Assembly: GCA_965248765.1 (NCBI GenBank)
Contig: CBDFKF010000004.1
Span: 868,001-932,000, forward strand
DNA length: 64,000 bases
Reading direction: 5' to 3'
Source of the DNA: CBDFKF01 sp965248765
GTDB lineage: Bacteria > Pseudomonadota > Alphaproteobacteria > VGEJ01
Part shown: one piece after another, positions 33,816 to 42,520 of the stretch
How positions within the stretch are numbered: position 1 is the first letter of the stretch
Layout: each line of letters opens with the position of its first letter
Program-made: the position numbers and the translations under genes
Notes under the pieces: generated by a model
Databases searched by the model: none
What the model was told of the DNA's origin: nothing
What the model saw: only the letters and a program-made list of their open reading frames with translations

Positions 33816-36800
33816 TCAATGGAAGTCACGTGAGGGGAAGTTCGTGGCGCTGACCAGCCGGCCGGAGCCTTGGACAGTGGGCGGCTGGTGCACCTGCATC
33901 GGGTACTCCGGCGAAGGTTCGTGGATGACGTCGAGGTCAGCGAGCCGGCCGAGCTGGTCCGAATAGTCGAACAACCGATCCGCGATGACGTGAATGACCA
34001 TACCTTCGCGCTCGACTTTACCGTGGACGGCGATCAAGCGGCTCCGCAGGACGACTTTGCGAAAGCGCTCAAATACGCGCGGCCAGACAATGATGTTGGC
34101 AATACTGGTCTCGTCCTCGGTCGTCATGAAGATCACGCCGCTCGCGGTGCCGGGTCGCTGGCGACAAATGACCAGTCCGGCAATGCGGACCCGAGATCCA
34201 GCCGAAATTTGTCCGAGTGACGTGTTCTGAACGAACCGATTGGCCGCGAAGCTCGCTCGCAACAGCGCCAAAGGATGTGCCCTCAACGTCAGTTTGAGCG
34301 CACCGTAATCGTTGATCACCTCCTCGCCGAGCGTCATGACAGGCAGTCGGACATCGGGTTCGGGCCCGATCTCGGGCAACGCCACACCGCCATTGCCTTG
34401 GCTCGCTGGGGCAGCAAACAAAGGCAACGGCACTGGCCCGAGTCCCTTCGCTGCCCACAGCGCCTGTCGGCGCGAGAGCCCCATCGAGGCAAACGCATCG
34501 GCCTCGGCGAGGCGCTCGAGGATAGCGGGATCGAGACCGCTTTTCAGCCTTAGCTCGAAGACCTCGCAATATCCTGTACCGCGACACCTCACCAGCCGCT
34601 TGGCGTTATCCTCGGCAAAACCCTTGATCTGACGGAAGCCGAGCCGGAGAGCCACCGCGCCATCGTCGGCCGCTGCCAAGGTGCAGTCCCAGTTACTGTG
34701 ATTGACATCGACCGGGAGCACTGCGACGCCGTGCTGCCGCGCATCGCGCACGATCTGCGCCGGCGCATAGAATCCCATCGGCTGGCTGTTCAGAAGGGCG
34801 CAGGCGAAAGCCGCCGGATAGTGACATTTGATCCATGACGAGACATAGACCAGAAGAGAGAAGCTTGCCGAGTGGGATTCGGGGAAGCCGTAATCGCCGA
34901 AGCCTTCGATCTGCTTGTAGCAGCGTTCGGCAAATTCGCGGTCATAGTTGCGCTTCACCATGCCCTCGACCAGCTTCTCCTGGAACATGTGGATCTGGCC
35001 GTTGCGGCGGAAAGTGGCCATGGCACGGCGCAGGGAATCAGACTCCTCCGGGGTAAAGCCGGCGGCAACGATGGCGATCCGCATCGCCTGTTCCTGAAAG
35101 AGCGGCACTCCGAGGGTCTTGCCGAGCACCTCGCGCAATTCTTCTGAGGGGAACGAGACCGGCTCCTCGCCGCGGCGGCGGCGTAGATAAGGATGCACCA
35201 TGTCGCCCTGGATCGGGCCGGGACGAACGATCGCGACTTCGATGACCAGATCGTAGAAGTTACGCGGTTTGAGGCGTGGCAGCATGCTCATCTGGGCACG
35301 GCTTTCGACCTGAAACACGCCGATCGAATCGGCCCGGCACAGCATGTCGTAGACCGCTGGATCCTCTGCCGGCACATCGACGAACTCGAGCGGCCGGTCA
35401 TAGTGCTCGGCGATCAACGCCAGGGCCTTGCGAATGCAGGTCAGCATGCCAAGGCCGAGACAGTCGACCTTGAGAATGCCAAGGGCGTCGATATCGTCCT
35501 TGTCCCACTCGATGACGGTACGGTCATCCATCGCCGCGTTTGCGATCGGCACCATCTCGCAAAGCGGTCCGCGGGTTATGACAAAGCCGCCGACATGTTG
35601 GGAAAGGTGGCGGGGGAAGCCGATCAGCTCGCGAGCGAGTTTGAGCGCGAGCCGCAAGGTACGATCATCAGGGTCGAGCCCGGCTTCACGCACCTTGGCT
35701 TCGTCGATGCCGGTCCGGTTCGAGCCCCACATGGTGCCGTTCAGCGCTGTCGCTGTATCGGGCGATAGTCCCAGTGCTTTAACTACCTCGCGGATCGCGC
35801 TGCGTGAACGATAGGTGATGAGCGTGGCCGCGAGTCCGGCACGGTGACGACCGTATTTTTCATAGATGTGTTGGATGACCTCCTCGCGTCGTTCGTGTTC
35901 GAAATCGACGTCGATGTCCGGAGGTTCGTTGCGCTCGGCGCTGACGAAACGCTCGAACAGGAGACCAATCCGCCCTGGATCAACGGCAGTCACCCCCAGG
36001 CAGTAGCAAACCGCCGAATTGGCGGCCGAGCCGCGTCCCTGACACAGGATTCCCTGACTGCGGGCAAAGCGGACGATGTCGTGAACCGTGAGGAAGTAAG
36101 GTGCGTAGGCGAGCTTGCCGATCAGGTCGAGCTCATGACGCAATAGCTTGCGCACGCTCTCAGGGATGACTCCCGGGTAGCGTTCGGCGGCACCCTCCCA
36201 GGTTCGGCGATCGAGTTCGTCCTGCGCCGATTGCCCGTCGCCGACCTCCTCGGGATATTCATAACGGAGTTCATCCAGGCTGAAATCGCAGGCCTCGGCG
36301 ATCTCCATTGTGCGGTTTACTGCGTCCTCCCAGCCATGGAACAGGCGCGCCATCTCCTCGGCCGACTTGAGATGCCGCTCGGCGTTGGCAAAAAGCCGAT
36401 AGCCGGCCTCTTGGATCGTGCAGTGTTCGCGAATACAGGTGATCACGTCTTGGAGTGGTCGTCGGTCTGGGATGTGCGCATGGACGTCGTTAGTCGCAAC
36501 GAGCGGCGTGCCGCAGCTTTCCGCAAGATTTACAAGCCGTGCGATACGACTACGGTCATCACCCCGATAGAGGTGATGGGCGCCGAGAAACAGCGGTCCC
36601 GAACATGCCTGCCGCCAGGCAATCAGCTCCTCGGCAAACGCCTCGTCCGGCCGGTCAGGCGCTAAGGCCACGAGAATCTGTCCCGCCGAGTGCGCCAGCA
36701 CGTCGTCGCGGTCGATGATGCACTGCCCCTTTGGCGCGCGCCGCATGCCGAGCGTCAGCAGCCGCGTCAGTAGCCCATAGGCTGCCCGATTGGTCGGAAA

Positions 36801-37031
36801 GCATAGAAAGCTCGACCCCTCGGCGAGATCGAGGCGGACTCCCACCACCAGCCTGATACCGACTGCCTTGGCCGCCACATGAGCCCGTACCGCACCGGCG
36901 AGCGAGTTGCGGTCGGTGATCGCAATGGCGCCGTGGCCTAGCGCGGCGGCCGTGGCGACGAGTTCCTGGGGGTGCGAGGCGCCGCGCAGGAAGCTGAAAT
37001 TACTGGTGACCTGAAGCTCGGCGTAGGTCAT
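33816..37031 (-). CDS. dnaE2: Error-prone DNA polymerase DnaE2
   Basis: A 1,071-residue C-family DNA polymerase of the damage-inducible mutasome. It starts MTYAELQVTSNFSFLRGASH, with a PHP domain, then the catalytic palm with PPDIDVDFEHERREEVI, and ends with an OB-fold and the RLVSATNFPSRDFH tail usual for DnaE2. Length is typical. It works with ImuA and ImuB in translesion synthesis. The genes normally follow imuB directly, but here an IS256 element lies 7 bases before the ATG. An AAAGGGA in the IS end, about 10 bases before the start, could serve as ribosome site. Confidence 0.96.
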   Translation of the reverse strand: MTYAELQVTSNFSFLRGASHPQELVATAAALGHGAIAITDRNSLAGAVRAHVAAKAVGIRLVVGVRLDLAEGSSFLCFPTNRAAYGLLTRLLTLGMRRAPKGQCIIDRDDVLAHSAGQILVALAPDRPDEAFAEELIAWRQACSGPLFLGAHHLYRGDDRSRIARLVNLAESCGTPLVATNDVHAHIPDRRPLQDVITCIREHCTIQEAGYRLFANAERHLKSAEEMARLFHGWEDAVNRTMEIAEACDFSLDELRYEYPEEVGDGQSAQDELDRRTWEGAAERYPGVIPESVRKLLRHELDLIGKLAYAPYFLTVHDIVRFARSQGILCQGRGSAANSAVCYCLGVTAVDPGRIGLLFERFVSAERNEPPDIDVDFEHERREEVIQHIYEKYGRHRAGLAATLITYRSRSAIREVVKALGLSPDTATALNGTMWGSNRTGIDEAKVREAGLDPDDRTLRLALKLARELIGFPRHLSQHVGGFVITRGPLCEMVPIANAAMDDRTVIEWDKDDIDALGILKVDCLGLGMLTCIRKALALIAEHYDRPLEFVDVPAEDPAVYDMLCRADSIGVFQVESRAQMSMLPRLKPRNFYDLVIEVAIVRPGPIQGDMVHPYLRRRRGEEPVSFPSEELREVLGKTLGVPLFQEQAMRIAIVAAGFTPEESDSLRRAMATFRRNGQIHMFQEKLVEGMVKRNYDREFAERCYKQIEGFGDYGFPESHSASFSLLVYVSSWIKCHYPAAFACALLNSQPMGFYAPAQIVRDARQHGVAVLPVDVNHSNWDCTLAAADDGAVALRLGFRQIKGFAEDNAKRLVRCRGTGYCEVFELRLKSGLDPAILERLAEADAFASMGLSRRQALWAAKGLGPVPLPLFAAPASQGNGGVALPEIGPEPDVRLPVMTLGEEVINDYGALKLTLRAHPLALLRASFAANRFVQNTSLGQISAGSRVRIAGLVICRQRPGTASGVIFMTTEDETSIANIIVWPRVFERFRKVVLRSRLIAVHGKVEREGMVIHVIADRLFDYSDQLGRLADLDVIHEPSPEYPMQVHQPPTVQGSGRLVSATNFPSRDFH

Positions 37032-37038
37032 GGCGGTC

Positions 37039-38465
37039 GTGTCCCTTTGAGTGGTGTAGGAGCTGTGGGTAACCGGCTTGCCGTAGCGACCGCCAGGAGT
37101 TTGGCCTAGGCAAGCCGGTTATCCACAGCGGGCGGTCATCGCGGTTTCCGGTTTAGGGTTGGGTTGTGGCAACGCAACCTGGAACCAATGGAGACCACGA
37201 TGACCGACGACATGATGACGCTTCGTAGTTTGCTGGAAAAGAGTTCTGACGCCGATCTGCTGCGCGAGATGATCGGCTTCACCGCCCAGCGTTTGATGGA
37301 ACTGGAGGTCCGGGGCCTGACCGGCGCCGGCCACGGCGAGCGTTCGCCGGCGCGCATCAACCACCGCAACGGCTATCGCGACCGGGTGTGGGAGAGCCGC
37401 GCCGGCAGCGTCGCGCTGAACATTCCCAAGCTGCGGAAGGGCTCCTACTTCCCCGGCTTCCTGGAGCCCCGGCGGATGGCCGAGAAGGCGCTCACGGCGG
37501 TGATCCAGGAGGCCTACATCCAGGGCGTCTCGACCCGATCGGTCGATGACCTGGTCCAGGCCATGGGTATGACCGGCATCTCCAAGAGCCAGGTCTCGCG
37601 GCTCTGCGGAGAGATCGACGACAAGGTCCGGACCTTCCTCGAGCGGCCCCTGGAAGGCGACTGGCCCTACCTCTGGCTGGATGCAACCTATGTGAAGGTG
37701 CGCCAGTCCGGGCGCATCGTCTCGGTCGCGGTGATCGTCGCCGTCGCCGTCAACACCCAGGGCCGGCGCGAGGTCCTCGGCATGGCGGTCGGCGCCTCGG
37801 AGGCCGAGACCTTCTGGACCGAGTTCCTCCGATGCCTGGCCAGACGGGGTTTGCGCGGCGTCACGCTGGTGATCTCCGATGACCACAAGGGCCTCAAGGC
37901 CGCCGCCGCTCGTGTCCTCAACGCCACTTGGCAGCGCTGCCGGGTGCACTTCATGCGCAACCTCCTGGGCCATGCCGGCAAGCAGGGCCGGCGCGTGGTC
38001 TCCGCCTTCGTCGCCACCGCCTTCGCCCAGGAGGACGCCGCGGCCGCCAAGACCCAGTGGCGCCAGGTGGCCGACCAGCTCCGCCCCAAGGCGCCCAAGC
38101 TGGCAAACCTCATGGACCAAGCCGAGCCCGACGTGCTGGCCTATATGAGCTTCCCCAAGGAGCACCGCACCAAGCTCCACTCGACCAATCCCCTGGAGCG
38201 CCTCAACGGCGAGATCAAGCGCCGCACCAACGTCGTCGGCATCTTCCCCAACGAGGCCGCCATCACCCGACTGATCGGCGCTATCCTCATGGAGCAGAAC
38301 GACGAATGGGCGGTGCAGAGGGCGCGCTACATGACCCTGGAAACCATCGCGCCGGTGAGCGACAATGCCCTCATCAAGATGCCTCCCGAGGCCGCTCGAG
38401 CGATCCGGCTCAGCCCGCCGGACACCGCGACCCGCTCGCGGCTCTTACACCACGTCCCAGGACAC
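37039..38465 (+). mobile_element. IS256-family insertion sequence between imuB and dnaE2
   Basis: A 1,427-bp element. Left end GTGTCCCTTTGAGTGGTGTA and right end (read inward) GTGTCCTGGGACGTGGTGTA are inverted repeats of about 29 bp that also share GAGC-G-G inside. This fits the IS256 family. It contains one transposase gene. The 8 bases outside each end (37031-37038 and 38466-38473) do not match, so no target duplication is visible; later change next to one end may have removed it. It splits the imuA-imuB-dnaE2 operon. Confidence 0.88.
37062..37129. repeat. 21-bp inverted repeat with a consensus DnaA box in the IS256 leader
   Basis: Arms 37062-37082 and 37109-37129 pair with one mismatch around a 26-base loop, between the left terminal repeat and the transposase start. 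The right arm contains TTATCCACA (37119-37127), the exact DnaA-box consensus; the left arm contains the one-mismatch copy in inverted orientation. Such a hairpin may also block read-in transcription into the transposase gene. Confidence 0.75.
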
Positions 38466-38798
38466 TATCGTCATGGCCGGATTGGGCCCGCTGAACGGTC
38501 AAGATGCTCAATCAATGCTCTACGCAAAAATGCCATGCACATACCAGCGCGGCTTGGTTTCCGGGCGATAGAAACCCTTGCGATAGAGCCAAAATCGCCG
38601 ACCACTGCTGTCTTCCGCTCGGTAGTAATCGCGGGTCGAGCCGGTCGTCTCGGCCCGCCACCATTCCGGAGAGATCCTCTCCGGTCCATCCGCATGCACG
38701 ATCCGATGCGTCCGTCGACGCCAGCGAAACAGCATCGGCGGATCGTCGGGCACCGGCGCAATCGCTTCGATCGGTTCAGGACTCGGGAGCATCCGTAG
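37200..38798 (+). CDS. IS256-family transposase with run-on C terminus
   Basis: A Mutator-type DDE transposase. From the ATG at 37200 (GGAG ribosome site 7 bases upstream), the first Asp161 is in LWLDATYVKV, the second in LVISDDHKG (Asp227/228), the CxxH-like box is RCRVHFMRNLL and the Glu is in STNPLERLNGEIKRR. The frame crosses the right end of the element (after residue 422) without a stop and continues about 110 residues antisense to imuB. A shorter natural end is expected; the core is complete. The frame is also open to a TTG at 37164. Confidence 0.85.
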   Translation: MTDDMMTLRSLLEKSSDADLLREMIGFTAQRLMELEVRGLTGAGHGERSPARINHRNGYRDRVWESRAGSVALNIPKLRKGSYFPGFLEPRRMAEKALTAVIQEAYIQGVSTRSVDDLVQAMGMTGISKSQVSRLCGEIDDKVRTFLERPLEGDWPYLWLDATYVKVRQSGRIVSVAVIVAVAVNTQGRREVLGMAVGASEAETFWTEFLRCLARRGLRGVTLVISDDHKGLKAAAARVLNATWQRCRVHFMRNLLGHAGKQGRRVVSAFVATAFAQEDAAAAKTQWRQVADQLRPKAPKLANLMDQAEPDVLAYMSFPKEHRTKLHSTNPLERLNGEIKRRTNVVGIFPNEAAITRLIGAILMEQNDEWAVQRARYMTLETIAPVSDNALIKMPPEAARAIRLSPPDTATRSRLLHHVPGHYRHGRIGPAERSRCSINALRKNAMHIPARLGFRAIETLAIEPKSPTTAVFRSVVIAGRAGRLGPPPFRRDPLRSIRMHDPMRPSTPAKQHRRIVGHRRNRFDRFRTREHP

Positions 38799-40064
38799 CG
38801 GTCGCTGCGAATTCGAGCTATCGGCCCTATCGGTACCCACACAACACGGTGCTGCCAGGGCGGGGATCAAATAAACCGCCCGTTCGGGGACATGGCTTTC
38901 GCGTGCTGCGAAACGGCTGACGTTGCCCGTGCCTAGACGGTTGCCCAGTCTGTCGACAAGACGTCCGATCGCTGCAGCCAGCGCTACCTCGTCCGCGCTT
39001 TCATGCCGATCAACAAGGTTTTGCGCCATATCGAGCTGCACCGCTCCCAACGGTTCGGTCTCGAGCGCGGCCAGTATCACCACATCGATGCCGAAGCCGG
39101 GATCGCAATTCTCGAAATGCTCGTCCAATAGTCGCATCAGATGCGCGGGTTCGCGCACTGGGCGACTGGTGCCGACGGTGCTCCTGTGAGTCCGGCCATC
39201 GACCATGTACAAATTGAGCTCGAGCCGCCGCACTCCGCGTTGATCGAGCGCAAGACATCTGCAGAGCCGCTCGATCAATTGGCGCGTTGCGGCCGCGATG
39301 TCCTCTCGTCGACACAAGGGTTCGGGAAAACCGAGCCGGCTACGCCAACACGGCATGGGCCGCCGGGGCGAGATCGGCTCAGCAGCGAGATCGAGAGCCT
39401 GGTCGATCCGTTCGCCGACTATCGCGCCGAAACGTGCGATGAGCGGCGTCCGCGGACAAGTGAGGAGGTCACCGATCCGTCCAAGGCCCACCCGCACCAG
39501 TCCCTCAACGATGTTTGGTGGCAGCCGCAACGCGGCTGATGGCAGGTCGGCGAGTGTCCGGCGGGTATCACCGTTCGCGATTATCTGTGTCTTGCCACTG
39601 TGGAACCGGGCCATTGCCCACGCCGCACCGGGGCTGTCGGCCAAGCCAATACGAGCTTCGAAGCCAAGCCTCTTAAGGCGAGAAAGGATATCCTCGGCGA
39701 GCGCAGCCTCGCCATCGAACAAGTGCGCACAGCCGGTGATGTCGAGCCACAGCCCGTCCAGGCCATCGACAGCCGCCCAGGGCGTGTACCGGCTGCACCA
39801 GTCAGCAAGCGCTGCTAACGCTTTCGCGTCTTCAACCGGCTCGGCATCGACAACCCGCAGCTGCGGAACCAGTGCGCGGGCATCGGCGAGCAGAAGGCCT
39901 GGGACAATGCCGCTGTTCTGAGCCGAATAGTTGACTGCAGAGATCCGTACCCCGCCCTGTGCCGCAGTTGCCGTCGTCAGCGGCTCAGACCGCCACTTGG
40001 GCGTTTTGCGGCACAATCGGTCGGTCGCAAGGCACGGTAGCCAGACCGAGATCACCCGTCTCAT
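38520..40064 (-). CDS. imuB: ImuB, Y-family polymerase-like mutasome protein
   Basis: A 514-residue DinB/Y-family-like protein without the polymerase acids. It bridges DnaE2 and the beta clamp in SOS mutagenesis. The start MRRVISVWLPCLATDRL at 40064 overlaps imuA by 80 bases. Blocks include GLWLDITGCAHLFDGE, LADSPGAAWAMARF and the C-terminal DYYRAEDSSGRRFWLYR. A Q-L-D-M segment may be the clamp-binding motif. The stop at 38520 lies 54 bases from the right end of the IS256 element, so the gene is intact while its partner dnaE2 is separated. Confidence 0.94.
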   Translation of the reverse strand: MRRVISVWLPCLATDRLCRKTPKWRSEPLTTATAAQGGVRISAVNYSAQNSGIVPGLLLADARALVPQLRVVDAEPVEDAKALAALADWCSRYTPWAAVDGLDGLWLDITGCAHLFDGEAALAEDILSRLKRLGFEARIGLADSPGAAWAMARFHSGKTQIIANGDTRRTLADLPSAALRLPPNIVEGLVRVGLGRIGDLLTCPRTPLIARFGAIVGERIDQALDLAAEPISPRRPMPCWRSRLGFPEPLCRREDIAAATRQLIERLCRCLALDQRGVRRLELNLYMVDGRTHRSTVGTSRPVREPAHLMRLLDEHFENCDPGFGIDVVILAALETEPLGAVQLDMAQNLVDRHESADEVALAAAIGRLVDRLGNRLGTGNVSRFAARESHVPERAVYLIPALAAPCCVGTDRADSSNSQRPLRMLPSPEPIEAIAPVPDDPPMLFRWRRRTHRIVHADGPERISPEWWRAETTGSTRDYYRAEDSSGRRFWLYRKGFYRPETKPRWYVHGIFA

Positions 40065-40782
40065 GATTCCACTCCAAAGACCACGCTCCCAATCTGCCAC
40101 CCCGGCAGCGCAGGAGCTCGACATGCCATTGCGGCTTGCTGAAGGAAGACGAAACCGGCGCCGCGCCAAGGCGCCAACGGGTTACCGCGGCGGTTGGCGG
40201 AGCTACGTCCGTCGGTGATGAAGCCCCGGCGGGCGTCGAACGCAGCAGCAAGGCACTCACGCCGCTCGCCTCGGCGGCAAGCTGGAGGCGCCGACTCGCC
40301 GTCAGGTCGATCTTGCGAATCTCTCCCAACACCGCGGCAAGTCGAGTGCAACGAAGGCCCTCCTCCATTGCCCACAGAATGTCGGTGTCCTGGCGTCCCT
40401 GCACCATGATCAACCGTTGAGGATCGAGACCCAGGGCGGCAAGCCCCGGCGCATGCAAGCTACCGCTCTCATGAAAGACGCTATGGCGCAGACACCAGAG
40501 CACTGCCCCACCGGAATGAGCGACCAAGCGGCCCAGCAAAGCCGCGCAGAAACCGGCGCTGGCGCCATTGTCTTGACCGATGACTTCGTGCAGGCACCCA
40601 AGCGGTAAGCCGCCACCGGGGAGCCGTGAATCGATGGCCGCGATACCGAATGGGAGAGTTCGGGTTTCGTCGGTATCAGTCCCTGATCGCTCGATAGCAC
40701 CAATACGCTGGCGCAATTTGCTGAGCAATATCAGCTTTCGCGCAGGAAACGATCGAACGGTTATGGCGGCAGTTACTGGCAC
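39985..40782 (-). CDS. imuA: ImuA, RecA-like mutasome protein
   Basis: A 265-residue ImuA (SulA/RecA-like) protein, first gene of the imuA-imuB-dnaE2 operon. Blocks include LPFGIAAIDSRLPGGGLPLG, HEVIGQDNGASAGFCAALLG and RRLQLAAEASGVSALLLR. It starts at GTG 40782 with an AAGGAAAAC ribosome site, 14 bases downstream of a GTTC-N7-GTTC LexA box. Function: supports translesion synthesis together with ImuB and DnaE2; its exact biochemical role is not settled for most species. Confidence 0.93.
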   Translation of the reverse strand: MPVTAAITVRSFPARKLILLSKLRQRIGAIERSGTDTDETRTLPFGIAAIDSRLPGGGLPLGCLHEVIGQDNGASAGFCAALLGRLVAHSGGAVLWCLRHSVFHESGSLHAPGLAALGLDPQRLIMVQGRQDTDILWAMEEGLRCTRLAAVLGEIRKIDLTASRRLQLAAEASGVSALLLRSTPAGASSPTDVAPPTAAVTRWRLGAAPVSSSFSKPQWHVELLRCRGGRLGAWSLEWNHETGDLGLATVPCDRPIVPQNAQVAV

Positions 40783-40796
40783 GTTGTTTTCCTTAT

Positions 40797-40811
40797 GTTC
40801 ATATTTTGTTC
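40797..40811 (-). promoter_or_regulatory. LexA box (SOS operator) of the imu operon
   Basis: GTTC (40797-40800), seven bases, GTTC (40808-40811): the direct-repeat LexA site of alphaproteobacteria. It lies 14 bases before the imuA GTG, where bound LexA would block the promoter. This position and match support SOS induction of imuA and imuB. Confidence 0.85.
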
Positions 40812-40937
40812 TTATTCAGCACAGGAGTCAAGCCATCCGCCTCGTTGCGGAGCACTTGACCTCTCCCAGACCCGATGGTCCACTCGGCCCCCTGACAATC
40901 CCCACCTCCAAGCCATGCAACCTGGGCCAACATCAAC

Positions 40938-41684
40938 ATGAGCGGCGTCATGCTGGTTACCGGCGCCAGCCGGGGCATCGGTGCCGCCACCGCCATTGAG
41001 GCGGCCCGCCAGGGCTACGCGGTTTGTGTCAACTACAACCGCAGCCGCGAAAAAGCCGAACAGGTTCTACGCACCATAGAAGCGGCCGGTGCCAAGGCCA
41101 TTGTGGTGCAGGGCAGCGTCGGCGTTGAAGCCGATGTCATCCGTATCTTCGAGACCATGGACAAAGAGCTTGGCGCTATCACCGCCCTGGTAAACAACGG
41201 CGGCCATATCGGCACCCCCGGCCGCGTCGATGAAGCCACCGGCGAAATGTTGACCGAGCTATTCGCCGTCAATATCACCGGCTGTTTCCTGTGTGCGCGC
41301 GAGGCCATCCGGCGCATGTCCACCGAGCGCGGCAGCAACGGCGGCAGTATCGTCAACGTCTCATCGATTGCCTCCCGGTTGGGCGGCGGCGGGCTTCTGA
41401 TCCCCTACTCGGCGAGCAAAGGAGCGATCGATACCTTCACCGTTGGCCTCTCCGAGGAGGTCGGGCCCGAGGGCATCCGGGTCAACGCCGTAAACCCCGG
41501 ATTGATCGATACTGATATTCATGCCGACTACGGTCAGCCCAACCGCCGAGTCGACTTTGCTCCCAACGTGCCGCTCCAGCGCGCCGGCAGTCCCGAAGAG
41601 GTCGCCAAGGTCATCGTTTGGCTGTGCGGCGACGAGGCATCTTATGTCAGCCGCGCCATCATCGACGTGACCGGAGGCTGGTGA
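40938..41684 (+). CDS. SDR-family oxidoreductase
   Basis: A 248-residue classical short-chain dehydrogenase. The nucleotide motif is VTGASRGIGA, the active site is Ser in VNVSSIAS and Tyr-x3-Lys in YSASKGA, and the end GDEASYVSRAIIDVTGGW is typical. It has the length and pattern of FabG-like NAD(P)H-dependent carbonyl reductases acting on small substrates. It is followed by cysQ with 3 bases between, so the two are co-transcribed. Substrate not known. Confidence 0.92.
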   Translation: MSGVMLVTGASRGIGAATAIEAARQGYAVCVNYNRSREKAEQVLRTIEAAGAKAIVVQGSVGVEADVIRIFETMDKELGAITALVNNGGHIGTPGRVDEATGEMLTELFAVNITGCFLCAREAIRRMSTERGSNGGSIVNVSSIASRLGGGGLLIPYSASKGAIDTFTVGLSEEVGPEGIRVNAVNPGLIDTDIHADYGQPNRRVDFAPNVPLQRAGSPEEVAKVIVWLCGDEASYVSRAIIDVTGGW

Positions 41685-41687
41685 GCA

Positions 41688-42464
41688 TTGGCTTTCGAGG
41701 CTGGTGATCGAGAGCAACTAGCGGAGGCGATTCGTGACCTCGCCGAGAAGGCCGGCACGGTTATCCTCGAATATTATGATGGCAAGATCGCCGTTGAGGA
41801 GAAGGAAGACCGCTCGCCGGTGACCGCGGCAGACGTTGCCGCCGAGCGCTTCATTCTCGAAGGGCTCGCCGACCTTGCGCCAGGCATTCCGGCAGTCGCC
41901 GAGGAAGCGGTCGCCGCAGGTGATACCCCGGATGTCTCGGGGGGGCGCTTTTGGCTCGTTGACCCGCTCGATGGCACGCGAGAGTTTATCAGTCGCAACG
42001 GCGAGTTCACGGTCAACATAGCTTTGGTCGAGGACGGATTGCCGACCCTCGGCGCTGTTCACATACCGGCCAAGGGTCTGACCTGTTGGGCTAGCGGACC
42101 TGGTCGGGCCAAGTGCCGCGGCGGCGGTCCGGCCCGGCCAATCGCCGTGCGCGCGCCAGCGGCCGAGGGCTACGTTGTGGTTGCAAGCCGCTCCCATCGC
42201 GATGCCCGAACAGATGAGTGGCTGGAATCTGTTCCTGTGAAGAGCTTTGCCGCGGCAGGCAGCTCTCTTAAATTCTGCCTCGTCGCCATGGGTGAGGCCG
42301 ACCTCTACCCGCGCCTTGGCCGGACCATGGAGTGGGATACCGCTGCAGGGCACGCCGTCCTGTTGGCGGCCGGCGGCAGCGTGCGCACGCTTGAAGGTGA
42401 GGATCTCCGCTACGCCAAGCCCGGCTTCGAAAATCCGTTCTTCGTCGCCCGCGGCGCCGAGTAA
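41688..42464 (+). CDS. cysQ: 3'(2'),5'-bisphosphate nucleotidase CysQ
   Basis: A 258-residue member of the inositol-monophosphatase superfamily. Metal and substrate residues are in EEAVAAG, DPLDGTREF and EWDTAAGHAVL. CysQ hydrolyses PAP to AMP, relieving inhibition after PAPS-dependent sulfate transfer. It starts with a TTG at 41688, three bases after the SDR stop; no ATG fits the family start. The sulfotransferase upstream in the window is a likely source of PAP. Confidence 0.9.
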   Translation: MAFEAGDREQLAEAIRDLAEKAGTVILEYYDGKIAVEEKEDRSPVTAADVAAERFILEGLADLAPGIPAVAEEAVAAGDTPDVSGGRFWLVDPLDGTREFISRNGEFTVNIALVEDGLPTLGAVHIPAKGLTCWASGPGRAKCRGGGPARPIAVRAPAAEGYVVVASRSHRDARTDEWLESVPVKSFAAAGSSLKFCLVAMGEADLYPRLGRTMEWDTAAGHAVLLAAGGSVRTLEGEDLRYAKPGFENPFFVARGAE

Positions 42465-42520
42465 GCCTTGTTGACGTACAACAACGCGGCTATGTCCTAG
42501 CCACGGCTGAGGAGGCTTGC

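Noticed and set aside
37119..38180. Open frame of about 353 codons antisense to the IS256 transposase
   Set aside because: Typical antisense shadow; the plus-strand transposase has all catalytic motifs.
13558..38465. Composite transposon or genomic island bounded by the two insertion sequences
   Set aside because: The two elements belong to different families with different ends, and the DNA between them contains core genes in normal order.
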